DNA of 62,957 bases from Desertifilum tharense IPPAS B-1220 (GTDB lineage Bacteria; Cyanobacteriota; Cyanobacteriia; Cyanobacteriales; Desertifilaceae). Shown here one piece after another: positions 54,867-62,957 of this stretch. Positions within the stretch are counted from its first letter, which is position 1, and every line of letters starts with the position of its first letter. The notes beneath the pieces were generated by a model, which made no database searches, was not told the DNA's origin, and saw only the letters and a program-made list of their open reading frames with translations. Location: assembly GCF_001746915.1 (NCBI RefSeq), contig NZ_MJGC01000062.1:1-62957 (forward strand), written 5' to 3'. A program made the translations under genes and the position numbers.

Positions 54867-56441
54867 CTAACCGCCACCCCCCAGTAAAAACAGGCTAAAC
54901 AGCGTGGAACCATTCCACAAGCTATGGAGGAGAATGGGAGCTAGCAGATTGCGCGATCGCGAATAGACAAACCCCAAGACCATTCCGAGCATCGTTAGGG
55001 GTAAAATTTCCGAAAGGCTCTGGTGGGCGATCGCAAACACCAACGCACTCACCAAAATCGCCCCCGCCATCGGCAGATACCGCGTTAAAGAGGGCAACAG
55101 GAAGCCGCGAAAGATGATTTCCTCAAAAATGGGGGCCGCCAGGGAAGCCGTCGTAAAGAAGAACGCCAACGCCAGCGGGTCTTGACCTTCTAAAGCAATC
55201 GGTAAAATCGGATTGCTACCGCCTTGACCTTGCCACAACCGCTGATTAATCAGCGAAACAATCACCACCAACGGTAAGGCTGCAAAAAAACCACCCAATC
55301 CCCAGCCAATCCAATTTTCTCGCCATTTCACCTTAAACCAGTCTTCTGACTTAGCTTGTTCCTCCCCTTGCCAGAAAGGAGAAACCGAAATATACAACAC
55401 CCACAGTCCCCCCAACGTTAACAGCAGGTAGCTCACCAGAATATAAAACGCTTGAGCGCGGGCACCAGCGGCGGCGGGGTTAATTTGGAAAAGGGCAAAC
55501 GCAATCGGGAGTATCAATCGCCCGATTAAAATCTGCCCGACGAAGAAAAAGCCCCCCACCAACACCTGGAGAATAATTTCCCAATCCCAGGGGACTAGCC
55601 ATTGATGGTCTTGATTTTTCGCCCACAAGGACTGCTTGCCTTTGAGCAGGCGTTGAACTGCAATAAATAATAGCAGTCCGACTCCCAGCAAACCGCCCAC
55701 AGATTGGACGCCATTGGCTAAGATTAGGCGATAAAAGGCATTTTCAGCCAGCACTTGTTGGTTGGCTTGTAACTGTTCTAGCGCCTCCGTTCGCTGTTGC
55801 AGTTGGTAGAGACGCGATAGGGTAGTTGCCCGAAACCAGCCGTCTAAATGCCGTTGCAGTTGTTCTTCCGCATTGGGTAACAGGCGCGGGGGTTCATTCC
55901 ACAAACCCGATAAAACCACCGCCGTTTCTGGAATCGCCCTGCTGTTGGGCGTTTCCAACCGTTGCGCCAATTGTTGCCAAATTTCGAGGGCGGCTGAGGT
56001 TTGATTCGTTTGGGTTTGCAGAATGCCAATTCTCAGGTCAAATTCTGCAATCGAATTTTCAAGCTGTTGCACGGACTGTTGCAGTTGCAACTGTTCTGGC
56101 GAAGAGAGAGCATCCTCTATAGTCGGCACATCCAGCGCTAGAGATTGCAATTGGAGTTGTGCTTTCTCTAGATTGGCTTGGGCAGACTGACGCGCCTCTT
56201 GATATTGCTTGAGAGCATTCTCTATCGGCTTTTCACCCAACAACGTCTGGCGGGCGGTGCCAATATCCACCCCTTCGAGATTGTCGCCTCGCCACTCGGA
56301 GGCTTGCAGTACCAAATTGGTTTGATAAAGCTCTAAGCGGCTTTGAAATTGCGGTTGGCTCCAGCTATGGTACAAAGAAAGACTGAGTAGCGCGATCGCT
56401 ACTGCGGTCAGTACGATCAAAATCAACCGCTTAATCGTCAT
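54867..56441 (-). CDS. CPBP-family intramembrane metalloprotease
   Basis: The product is 524 aa. An N-terminal membrane helix is followed by a long extracytoplasmic helical region rich in Gln and Leu (about 30-225, probable coiled coil). Several membrane helices then end in the CPBP (Abi/CAAX-protease-like) domain with EEIIFRGFLLP, ALVFAIAHQS and LHSLWNG, the three conserved motifs. Substrate unknown. Confidence 0.88.
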   Translation of the reverse strand: MTIKRLILIVLTAVAIALLSLSLYHSWSQPQFQSRLELYQTNLVLQASEWRGDNLEGVDIGTARQTLLGEKPIENALKQYQEARQSAQANLEKAQLQLQSLALDVPTIEDALSSPEQLQLQQSVQQLENSIAEFDLRIGILQTQTNQTSAALEIWQQLAQRLETPNSRAIPETAVVLSGLWNEPPRLLPNAEEQLQRHLDGWFRATTLSRLYQLQQRTEALEQLQANQQVLAENAFYRLILANGVQSVGGLLGVGLLLFIAVQRLLKGKQSLWAKNQDHQWLVPWDWEIILQVLVGGFFFVGQILIGRLILPIAFALFQINPAAAGARAQAFYILVSYLLLTLGGLWVLYISVSPFWQGEEQAKSEDWFKVKWRENWIGWGLGGFFAALPLVVIVSLINQRLWQGQGGSNPILPIALEGQDPLALAFFFTTASLAAPIFEEIIFRGFLLPSLTRYLPMAGAILVSALVFAIAHQSLSEILPLTMLGMVLGFVYSRSRNLLAPILLHSLWNGSTLFSLFLLGGGG

Positions 56442-56685
56442 TCGTCTTTTATCCTTGTCCTTGTTGTCCTATTCTCAATTGTCTAATGTTCGGGGCCGCT
56501 TGAGTTCCATTAAGAAAAGCATCAAAACGAGGCAACGGCACGGTAAAATCTTTGCTGGACTGTGGCAAAAGTTGAGAAAATCAAGACGCTTGTCAAGTTA
56601 AATTCACGATTTGTCATTGATTTTCCCCATCTGCGCCGATTCACCTTGCTCCCCCTATTTCCTAAATTTTCGGAGGATAGAACCG

Positions 56686-58026
56686 TTGACTACCCGCGTT
56701 ATTCTCGTGCGTCACGGCCAAAGTAGTTATAACTTAGAGCGCAGAATCCAAGGTCGGTGTGACAAATCCGTTTTAACCGAAAAAGGCCGTCAAGATGCCA
56801 AAATTGTCGGTCAACTCCTGCGAAATTTCAACCTCAGCGCGATTTATGCTAGCCCCCTGCAACGGGCTAAGGCGACGGCTGAAACCATTATCGCCTGTCT
56901 GGACAATCCTCCGCCTCTCAAAACGCCCGATAACCTCAAGGAAATTGACCTCCCTTTATGGGAAGAATTCGCGAAAACTGACGTTAAAGCCAAATTTCCC
57001 GATGACTATCGCTGTTGGAAGGATCGGCCGCATGAGTTTTGCATGAACCTTGCCAAACCTGAAGGCAACCAGGAACATTTTCCCGTTTTATCCTTATTTG
57101 AGCAAGCCAAGTCCTTCTGGCAAGAGATTCTTCCCCAACACGACGGGGAAACCATCCTCGTGGTTGCCCATAATGGCATTAATCGCTGCTTGCTGGCTAC
57201 GGCTATTGGCATTTCCCCCGAAGATTATCATGGCATTCAGCAATCGAATTGCGGGATTAGCATTCTCAACTTTGCGGGTGGATTAGCAGACCCCGTTCAA
57301 TTAGAATCCATGAATCTAACCTCGCACATGGGCGAACCCTTCCCTCTACCGAGAGAAGAACATCGCGGCTGTCGGTTGCTGTTAGTCCGCCACGGGGAAA
57401 CCGACTGGAACCGAGATAAGCGCTTTCAAGGCTGGTGCGACGTTCCCCTCAACGAGACAGGACGCCAGCAAGCTCAAAAAGCCGCAGAGTTTCTTAAAGG
57501 CGTTAAGATTGACTTTGCGATTAGCAGTTCCATGTTGCGCCCCAAAGAAACCGCCGAGATTATTCTGCAACATCATCCTGAGTTAGAGTTGCAACTCGAA
57601 GACGGCTTGCGCGAGATTAGCCACGGCTTATGGGAAGGGAAACTCGAAGCCGAAATTGAAGCCGCCTATCCCGGATTATTGCATCAATGGCAAATCGCCC
57701 CAGAAACGGTTCAAATGCCAGAAGGGGAAAATTTACAGCAAGTTTGGGAAAGAGCGATCGCCGCTTGGGATAAAATTGTTCAATCTGCCGCACCGGGTAG
57801 CGTTGGCTTAGTGGTGGCTCACGATGCCATTAACAAAGCCATCCTCTGTCACCTGTTTAACCTCGAACCCCAACATTTCTGGAAGTTCAAACAAGGCAAC
57901 GGCTCCGTCACCGTTATCGACTATCCTAAAGGGGCCGCCGGAAAACCCGTCCTAGAAGCGCACAATATCACCACCCACCTCTCCGGCGGAGATATTCTCG
58001 ACAAAACCGCAGCAGGCGCGCTTTGA
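56686..58026 (+). CDS. Double-domain histidine phosphatase (phosphoglycerate mutase fold)
   Basis: The product is 446 aa, two tandem histidine-phosphatase domains. Domain 1 has VILVRHGQSSYNLERRIQG and VVAHNGIN; domain 2 (from ~225) has LLVRHGETDWNRDKRFQG and VVAHDAIN. Both RHG phosphohistidine sites and both late His are intact. TTG at 56686 is chosen because GGAGG lies 9 nt upstream and the first strand starts at once. Annotated relatives are called phosphoglycerate mutase or carboxyarabinitol-phosphate phosphatase; substrate is not known. Confidence 0.88.
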   Translation: MTTRVILVRHGQSSYNLERRIQGRCDKSVLTEKGRQDAKIVGQLLRNFNLSAIYASPLQRAKATAETIIACLDNPPPLKTPDNLKEIDLPLWEEFAKTDVKAKFPDDYRCWKDRPHEFCMNLAKPEGNQEHFPVLSLFEQAKSFWQEILPQHDGETILVVAHNGINRCLLATAIGISPEDYHGIQQSNCGISILNFAGGLADPVQLESMNLTSHMGEPFPLPREEHRGCRLLLVRHGETDWNRDKRFQGWCDVPLNETGRQQAQKAAEFLKGVKIDFAISSSMLRPKETAEIILQHHPELELQLEDGLREISHGLWEGKLEAEIEAAYPGLLHQWQIAPETVQMPEGENLQQVWERAIAAWDKIVQSAAPGSVGLVVAHDAINKAILCHLFNLEPQHFWKFKQGNGSVTVIDYPKGAAGKPVLEAHNITTHLSGGDILDKTAAGAL

Positions 58027-58218
58027 GTGCTGAGTGTAAAGTGCTGAGTGCTGAGTGGCTAGTTGACCATCAATTGTTTAGCAATTTCAGCCTTTGACAG
58101 GGGATAGTCAGTAGTATTCACTCAGCACTCCCTTCCTACCCAGCACGCCGCTACGCGAAAGCTAAAGCTACAGCACTGTATTCCCACTCAGCACTCAGCA
58201 CTCAGCACTCAGCACTTA
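58024..58218. repeat. Heptamer repeat array 6 with 25-nt insertion
   Basis: This is a short STRR-type array between the phosphatase gene and the dihydroorotase-like gene. GTGCTGA units start at the phosphatase stop codon, and ACTCAGC units run to 6 bp before the next ATG. Its middle (58065-58115) is not repetitive. A 25-nt element at 58147-58171 interrupts it. No promoter boxes were assigned here. Confidence 0.82.
58147..58171. mobile_element. Small dispersed element copy B (25 nt)
   Basis: GCCGCTACGCGAAAGCTAAA followed by GCTAC is flanked by exact AGCAC pentamers (58142-58146 and 58172-58176) inside array 6. Its core GCTACGCGAA is also found in the insertion within tnpB (50420-50438, reverse strand). 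Confidence 0.62.
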
Positions 58219-58223
58219 GTTAG

Positions 58224-59504
58224 ATGAACGACCTTTTCCAGCAAATTCGCATCCTAGAACCCCTTTCCCAGACAGACCAAATTGCTGATGTTTGGGTTAG
58301 AAAAGGGTGTATTGTCAAGATTGGGGTAGAAGTTACTGAGATTCCCGAAGAGACTACGCGGCGCGACTGTCGGGGGTGGGTGATGGGGCCTGGACTGGTT
58401 GACCTTTACAGCCATTCCGGGGAACCTGGATTTGAAGAACGGGAAACCCTGACTTCCCTCAGCGAAGCGGCTAAGGCGGGGGGGTTTACTCGCCTGTCCA
58501 TTTTGCCGAGTACCGAACCGCCTGCGGATAATTTAGCCACCCTGAGTTTATTGCACCAGAAGTCTAGAGAGACGGGGGTGAAGTTGCAGTTTTGGGGGGC
58601 CTTGACGGAGGGGGTTAAGGGCGAACGGATGACGGAGTTGGCAGAACTGGCGATGGGGGGAATTGTCGGTTTTGCAGAGGGTCAGCCGCTACCGTCGTTG
58701 CTATTGCTGCGGCGCTTGTTAGAGTATGCTCAACCCTTAAATCAGCCTGTGGCGCTGTGGCCTGTTTCTCGCGAGTTGGTGGGTAATGGCGTCATGCGGG
58801 AGGGGATAAACTCGATTCGCTTTGGGGTTCCTGGGGTGCCGGTGGCGGCGGAAACGGCGGCTTTAGCGGGTTTGTTAGAGTTGGTGGAGTTTGTGGGGAC
58901 TCCCGTGCATCTCATGCGGGTATCTACCGCGCGGGGAGTAGCGTTAATTGCAGATGCCAAGTCTCGCGGTTTACCGATAACGGCGAGTACCCCTTGGATG
59001 CATTTACTGTTAGATACGCAAGCCATTGGGGGCGAGTGGCGTTGGGGTACGGGTTTTCCCCCTTATAATCCTAATTTACGTTTAGAGCCGCCTTTGGGAA
59101 ATCCTGAAGATCGGCAGGCGTTGGTAGCGGCGGTGAAGTCTGGGGTGATTGATGCGATCGCGATCGACCACGCGCCCTATACTTACGAAGAGAAGACGGT
59201 GGCTTTTGCCGAATCTCCCCCCGGTGCCATTGGTCTAGAGTTGGCTTTACCGCTACTCTGGCAAGGGTTAGTGAGTACAGGTGAGTTATCAGCGTTGGAG
59301 TTATGGCGGAGTTTAAGTACCAATCCGGCGTTATGCTTGCAACAAGAACCCGCCCAGCTAGCCGAAAATTCCCCGGCTGAGTTAACGCTATTTAACCCAG
59401 AAGAAACCTGGGTTGTCGATGGAAGCAGCTTGAAATCTTTAGCTGCAAATACGCCCTGGTGGGGTCAAGAAATTCAAGGCAAAGTTGTAGAATGCGTGAG
59501 TTAA
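58224..59504 (+). CDS. Dihydroorotase-like amidohydrolase with degenerate metal site
   Basis: This 426-aa amidohydrolase-superfamily protein resembles class I dihydroorotase (pyrimidine synthesis). The hallmark DxHxH motif reads DLYSHSGEPGF, so the first His is Tyr. The AIDHAPY Asp region near the C-terminus is kept. The carboxylated Lys could not be located. It may be a non-catalytic PyrC-like protein that supports aspartate transcarbamoylase, as known for PyrC' in some bacteria, or a diverged active enzyme. ATG is 6 bp after the heptamer array. Confidence 0.82.
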   Translation: MNDLFQQIRILEPLSQTDQIADVWVRKGCIVKIGVEVTEIPEETTRRDCRGWVMGPGLVDLYSHSGEPGFEERETLTSLSEAAKAGGFTRLSILPSTEPPADNLATLSLLHQKSRETGVKLQFWGALTEGVKGERMTELAELAMGGIVGFAEGQPLPSLLLLRRLLEYAQPLNQPVALWPVSRELVGNGVMREGINSIRFGVPGVPVAAETAALAGLLELVEFVGTPVHLMRVSTARGVALIADAKSRGLPITASTPWMHLLLDTQAIGGEWRWGTGFPPYNPNLRLEPPLGNPEDRQALVAAVKSGVIDAIAIDHAPYTYEEKTVAFAESPPGAIGLELALPLLWQGLVSTGELSALELWRSLSTNPALCLQQEPAQLAENSPAELTLFNPEETWVVDGSSLKSLAANTPWWGQEIQGKVVECVS

Positions 59505-59538
59505 CGTATTTTCCTGGTTGACTGACAAAACTCTTTTG

Positions 59539-59630
59539 CCCTCATCCCCAACCCTTCTCCCGATGGGAGAAGGAAGCCAATAAATGCTGCTCTTGTTCCC
59601 TCTCCTAGGGGAGAGGGCTAGGGTGAGGGT
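59539..59630. repeat. Palindromic intergenic repeat with two hairpins
   Basis: CCCTCATCCCCAACCC begins and GGGTGAGGG ends this 92-bp unit, giving inverted outer arms. Inside are two perfect hairpins: TTCTCCC/GGGAGAA (59555-59571) and CCCTCTCC/GGAGAGGG (59598-59617). This is a widespread REP/MITE-like sequence in cyanobacteria. It could also stop transcription from the upstream gene. Confidence 0.75.
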
Positions 59631-59692
59631 GGTTCGGACAACACCTTAATCATATTTGTCAGTCAATCAGCTTATTTTCTATTTGTAGAAAA

Positions 59693-60040
59693 ATGCAGGA
59701 TGTAGAAACCCTTCACCGAGAAGCGATGGAACTGGTAGACCAGGCGATTCTGGCTCGTCAACAGGGCGATGCTGAGGCGGTTATCGCGCTTTCTAGGGCT
59801 GCTTTCTCTAAAGAACGGGCGGCGGCGGATCTTGTGGCCAATCAATTTGACCTAGAACCGACTCGCGCTGTTTTGCATCGCAGTGCAGCAGTTCTGGCCA
59901 TTGAGTGTGGTGAACTTCGTGATGCAGAACGTCTGATTGGACGGGCCCTAGCTGGCAATCCTCCCAAGGATATTACTAACGAACTGCGCGACCTGCTTCT
60001 GGAAGAAATTTATTCTCAGCGCGAGGCAATTCAGCAATGA
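59693..60040 (+). CDS. Helical-repeat hypothetical protein
   Basis: The product is 115 aa and almost entirely helical with a TPR-like rhythm (EAMELVDQAILARQQGDAEA, VLAIECGELRDAERLIGRAL). No catalytic motif. It may bind a partner protein. It is convergent with the ABC-class ATPase gene. Clear ATG, 62 bp after the palindromic repeat. Confidence 0.75.
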   Translation: MQDVETLHREAMELVDQAILARQQGDAEAVIALSRAAFSKERAAADLVANQFDLEPTRAVLHRSAAVLAIECGELRDAERLIGRALAGNPPKDITNELRDLLLEEIYSQREAIQQ

Positions 60041-60080
60041 ACTCTAGGCATACACCATCATTGCGATCGCGATCTGCTTT

Positions 60081-61784
60081 TCATTCGACTTGTAGCGATC
60101 TTAAACGGTTGATGGCGGCGGCGAATTCTAGGGGACGGAATTCGGTTAAGTCGCTTTGGGGATAGGGGGTGAGGACATCTAAACCCTGTTGGGCGATATC
60201 GGCGCTTAGGGCGGCTAGGATCTCGGCTAAGGTGCGATCGCCATTAATATAGCGCTCCTTGGCATAAACCATTGCTTGAGCGATCGCTCTGAGTTGCCCC
60301 GGTTCTATAATTTGGCTAACGGCGGATAGGTCGATATTTTCGGTTCCAAACCCCATCTCATCAACATCGCGAACTTTTAGCTTCACGGCTCGGTTGCCGC
60401 GCGATGGGTCTAAACTGTTCGCCAAGGGAGTTCTAGGGGTAATCGTCCCAAAATGCTCTCCCCCTTCTGCAAGTCGTGCGGTTTGGTAGCTTTCGGCGAT
60501 CGCTCTAGCCTTTGCGGTAACATCAGCAGGCTGATACTCTGTCATCGCAATGATGGTATCCGCAACATCGAAATAGTCGCCGCTACCTCCCATCACCAGC
60601 ACTGTTGAAACGCCGTAATCGCTGCACAATTGTTTGATTTTGTCAACTAATGGCGTAATCGGTTCGGCAGATTTGGCAATTAAAGCTTGCATCCGGCGAT
60701 CGCGGATCATGAAATTCGTTGCCGAAGTATCCTCATCCACCAGTAGCACCTTCGCCCCGGCTTCCAACGCTTCAATAATATTGGCGGCTTGCGAGGTACT
60801 ACCGCTGGCATTTTCGGTTGAGAAATTCGTTGTACTGCGTCCTTGGGGCAGATGATTGATAAACGGGGAAATATCCACCCCTGCAACGTTGCGCCCATCT
60901 TCCGCCCGAATTTTCACGGCTGCGGGTTCGGTGACCACAAATTCTCGCCCATCGCCGGGGATATGATTGTAAACGCCCAACTCAATAGCTTGCAGCAGCG
61001 TAGACTTCCCGTGATAGCCGCCCCCCACAATTAGGGTAATGCCTTGAGGAATGCCCATACCTGTCATTTCACCCCGGTTAGGGCAATTCAACGTCACCCG
61101 CAGGCTATCGGGAGATTGAAACGGAATGGGTTTATCGGTTAAAGGTTGGGGGTTGATACCGCTGCGACGCGGGAGAATAGCACCATCGGCGATAAAGGCA
61201 ATTAAACCCTTTTCAGCTAACTGCGATCGCAAAGACTCCGCATCCTCCACCGTTCCCACATGGCGCTGTACCTCTTGGGGGTTCAGACTCGCGTACAGCA
61301 ACGCCCGATGGACAATATCGGGAACATCCACGCACAGCATCTCCGCTGCTTGGTAGCCGAGGATCGTTCTGCCCCTGGCGGGTAAACCGACTGTAAACCG
61401 AATTTCGAGATAATCCTCAAACCATAACGCCGCCGTTCGGCTGACAACCTCTTGGGAGGGTTTGGCAATTTGAATTAAACCGCTTTTTCCCGTGCCTCGG
61501 CGGTCGCTAACCTTCTGCGCCACCTGATAAAATTGTCGCGTCAGGTAATCTCGCAGCGCTAAAGTACGAATCGGCGTTTGATAGAGTTCTTCAGGAAACT
61601 GAGCGACAGTATGGGGAATTTGAACCCGCAACTGACTTGGAGATGCAAACGGATCGCCTTGGACGTAATCGACTCTTAGGGTAAAGTCCGGAAATGTATA
61701 GCGCCCTTGAATATCTTTATAAGCCTTGTAACTGCGATTGTCTAGGCTGTGGAGAAGTCGCTTAAGGCTATCTGAATTGGACAT
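60081..61784 (-). CDS. ABC-class ATPase (PF09818/COG3044 type)
   Basis: The product is 567 aa. An N-terminal domain of about 240 residues precedes the ATPase core with Walker A VGGGYHGKSTLLQ, a signature-like SGSTSQAANI and Walker B KVLLVDEDTSATNF. A further VMGGSGDYFDVAD segment and a C-terminal helical region follow. This matches the predicted ABC-class ATPase family found in many bacteria, whose function is not established. It is not a transporter subunit: no permease is associated. ATG at 61784 is preferred to a TTG 12 bp upstream. Confidence 0.88.
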   Translation of the reverse strand: MSNSDSLKRLLHSLDNRSYKAYKDIQGRYTFPDFTLRVDYVQGDPFASPSQLRVQIPHTVAQFPEELYQTPIRTLALRDYLTRQFYQVAQKVSDRRGTGKSGLIQIAKPSQEVVSRTAALWFEDYLEIRFTVGLPARGRTILGYQAAEMLCVDVPDIVHRALLYASLNPQEVQRHVGTVEDAESLRSQLAEKGLIAFIADGAILPRRSGINPQPLTDKPIPFQSPDSLRVTLNCPNRGEMTGMGIPQGITLIVGGGYHGKSTLLQAIELGVYNHIPGDGREFVVTEPAAVKIRAEDGRNVAGVDISPFINHLPQGRSTTNFSTENASGSTSQAANIIEALEAGAKVLLVDEDTSATNFMIRDRRMQALIAKSAEPITPLVDKIKQLCSDYGVSTVLVMGGSGDYFDVADTIIAMTEYQPADVTAKARAIAESYQTARLAEGGEHFGTITPRTPLANSLDPSRGNRAVKLKVRDVDEMGFGTENIDLSAVSQIIEPGQLRAIAQAMVYAKERYINGDRTLAEILAALSADIAQQGLDVLTPYPQSDLTEFRPLEFAAAINRLRSLQVE

Positions 61785-61989
61785 AAATCGCTGCAATCTC
61801 AGTTGAAAATCAAGGGAGTCAGTCTTAAGACAGATGCCTTCTGAAGGATTGAGTTTGCTTCCTAAGAATGAGGAAGAAAGGCAAAGCTGACCGCTAGCAT
61901 AAACTTTAGATTATCAATAATCAACAAAATTCATCAAGAGTTTTGCACAAATTCCTTTGACTTCCCAACGCTTTTAAGGAGAAGAACAG

Positions 61990-62178
61990 ATGGCTATTGA
62001 ACATCGAGTTGGTGCGGCTTTCAAGAAACTAGAAGGCAGACTAGAAGAGGCAGTCGGTGCTTTAGCAGGCAACCAAAGGCTGAAAGCTGAAGGACAAGCC
62101 AAACAAGCCCACGCTGATGCCCAACATGCCAAAGAAAACCTCAAAGATCGGGCAAAACGTTTGATTAACCGCGTTTAG
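61990..62178 (+). CDS. CsbD-family stress protein
   Basis: The 62-aa product is small, charged and helical. The CsbD pattern is present: KLEGRLEEAVGALAGNQ then LKAEGQAKQAHADAQHAKEN. CsbD proteins are induced by general stress; the mechanism is unknown. The ATG has AAGGAG 9 nt upstream, a strong site. Short intergenic AT-rich DNA upstream probably holds its promoter. Confidence 0.9.
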   Translation: MAIEHRVGAAFKKLEGRLEEAVGALAGNQRLKAEGQAKQAHADAQHAKENLKDRAKRLINRV

Positions 62179-62194
62179 ACTGCCCCCCGCAATT

Positions 62195-62752
62195 CTAACT
62201 GCTTGAGGGCGAATGGTAACGAGCGATCGCTGTTGCGATAAACTCAGCCGCCGTAGTTCGGATCTTTTGCGATCCACCCGTTTGTTGCCAACCGAACACC
62301 GTTTGGGGCGATCGCCATAACGTCAAATGCTCAACCCCCGGATCGGCATAAAAGCTATCGCTGCCCGATCCTAACAGCGCCGAACTCCAGTGAGTAAAAT
62401 AATCGTGGCTAACGCGATGGATCGGAAAAAAGCCCACCAGAGGCACCCCCCAACCATCGATCGCAATAAAGGCTTTCACCTTACCGCCAAACCCCTGCCA
62501 AGCCCACGCCGCCCCGATCGCCCCAACCACGCCCGCGCTAAAACTAATAAACAAAAGCTCTGAGGATCGCCACGGATCGCCCACCTGTCGCCATAGAAAC
62601 TGCGAAATATCCGCCGAAGAAACCGCCCCAATTCCCGACGCCGGAAACGTCACCACCTTCAGCCCAGGCATCTCCCCAAGCCGCAACCCCTCAACAAATT
62701 GTTCAGTCAGCAGCCGATCGTGAATCCCAGGGCAAATAACGAGCGTTAGCAT
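62195..62752 (-). CDS. Alpha/beta-hydrolase-like protein, cyanobacterial
   Basis: The product is 185 aa. The N-terminus MLTLVICPGIHD and a central FISFSAGVVGAIGAA (GxSxG-like: SFSAG) suggest an alpha/beta-hydrolase fold. IDGWGVPLVG and a late HLTLW His region follow. ATG at 62752 is chosen; the longer frame runs into heptamer array 7 and only translates repeats. Substrate unknown. Confidence 0.75.
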   Translation of the reverse strand: MLTLVICPGIHDRLLTEQFVEGLRLGEMPGLKVVTFPASGIGAVSSADISQFLWRQVGDPWRSSELLFISFSAGVVGAIGAAWAWQGFGGKVKAFIAIDGWGVPLVGFFPIHRVSHDYFTHWSSALLGSGSDSFYADPGVEHLTLWRSPQTVFGWQQTGGSQKIRTTAAEFIATAIARYHSPSSS

Positions 62753-62784
62753 ACAGTTAACCGTATCACTCCCTCCATCTTGCC

Positions 62785-62957
62785 ATCCCTCCCCCCTCAA
62801 TAACCCACTCAACCCCCTCTTCCCCCCACCTCCCCACCTCCCCATCCCCCCATCCTCTTCTTCCCCAACCCCCAACTCCCAATTCCCAACTCCCTTCTTC
62901 CCCAACCCCCAACTCCCAATTCCCAACTCCCTTCTTCTCCATCCCCCCATCCTCTTC
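62785..62957. repeat. Heptamer repeat array 7 (STRR type), cut by the window edge
   Basis: C-rich units (CCCAACT, CCCAATT, CCCAACC) and CCACCTCCCC runs continue to the last base of the window. The G-rich strand is the minus strand. It lies immediately upstream of the hydrolase-like gene. Confidence 0.85.

Overview
The window is chromosomal DNA of a cyanobacterium, probably a filamentous one (Oscillatoriales/Nostocales type; this is inferred, not proven). The evidence is photosystem genes (psbY, psb28, two isiA-family antenna genes), the alkane-synthesis pair acyl-ACP reductase and aldehyde deformylating oxygenase, a SigF-type sigma factor, frequent GCGATCGC (HIP1) octamers and seven intergenic arrays of heptameric repeats. 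Most genes are housekeeping or conserved cyanobacterial genes. Mobile DNA is limited to one TnpB element and small repeats.

Layout. 1-9.6 kb (minus strand): pepP is followed by four genes encoding a 144-aa protein, a 1931-aa very acidic tandem-repeat protein, a 250-aa protein and a 228-aa membrane protein. I find that all four share one spaced signature, [DE]-G-[DE]-I-x(16)-L-x(3)-H-x(3)-[IV]. This is the best candidate for an undescribed system. 9.6-15.2 kb: a Tat-exported metallo-beta-lactamase-fold protein, trpG, dgkA, ybeY, a DUF3285 membrane peptide, prfB with an intact programmed +1 frameshift, and an alpha/beta-hydrolase-like gene. 15.4-19.1 kb: an iron-stress cluster of isiA, an IsiA-PsaL fusion and flavodoxin isiB, with terminators and a candidate promoter/operator. 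19.2-31 kb: a BI-1 family protein, sigF, class II aldolase, tRNA-Lys(UUU), a mutarotase-like protein, an AAA-type ATPase, gamma carbonic anhydrase family protein, psbY, folC, an orphan sugar-ABC permease and an SH3b protein. 32-43 kb: a HAD phosphatase, an M15 peptidase, an orphan NrtA-like lipoprotein, a pseudo-caspase, a GT8 glycosyltransferase and glmU. 43-52 kb: a DUF1565/SLH protein, psb28, moaB, a PEP-CTERM hydrolase, cobyrinate a,c-diamide synthase, an IS605-type tnpB and a coupled XRE/ImmA-IrrE pair. 52-63 kb: aar and ado, a CPBP protease, a double phosphoglycerate-mutase-fold protein, a dihydroorotase-like protein lacking one metal His, an ABC-class ATPase, csbD and a hydrolase-like gene.

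The heptamer arrays (near 0.2, 12.7, 14.3, 43.4, 45.9, 58.1 and 62.9 kb) lie only between genes. Three of them are each interrupted by a related 24-25-nt element flanked by an exact 5-bp duplication, which looks like insertion of very small mobile repeats. A related sequence sits in frame inside two coding regions. All functional statements come from reading motifs. No database search was run.
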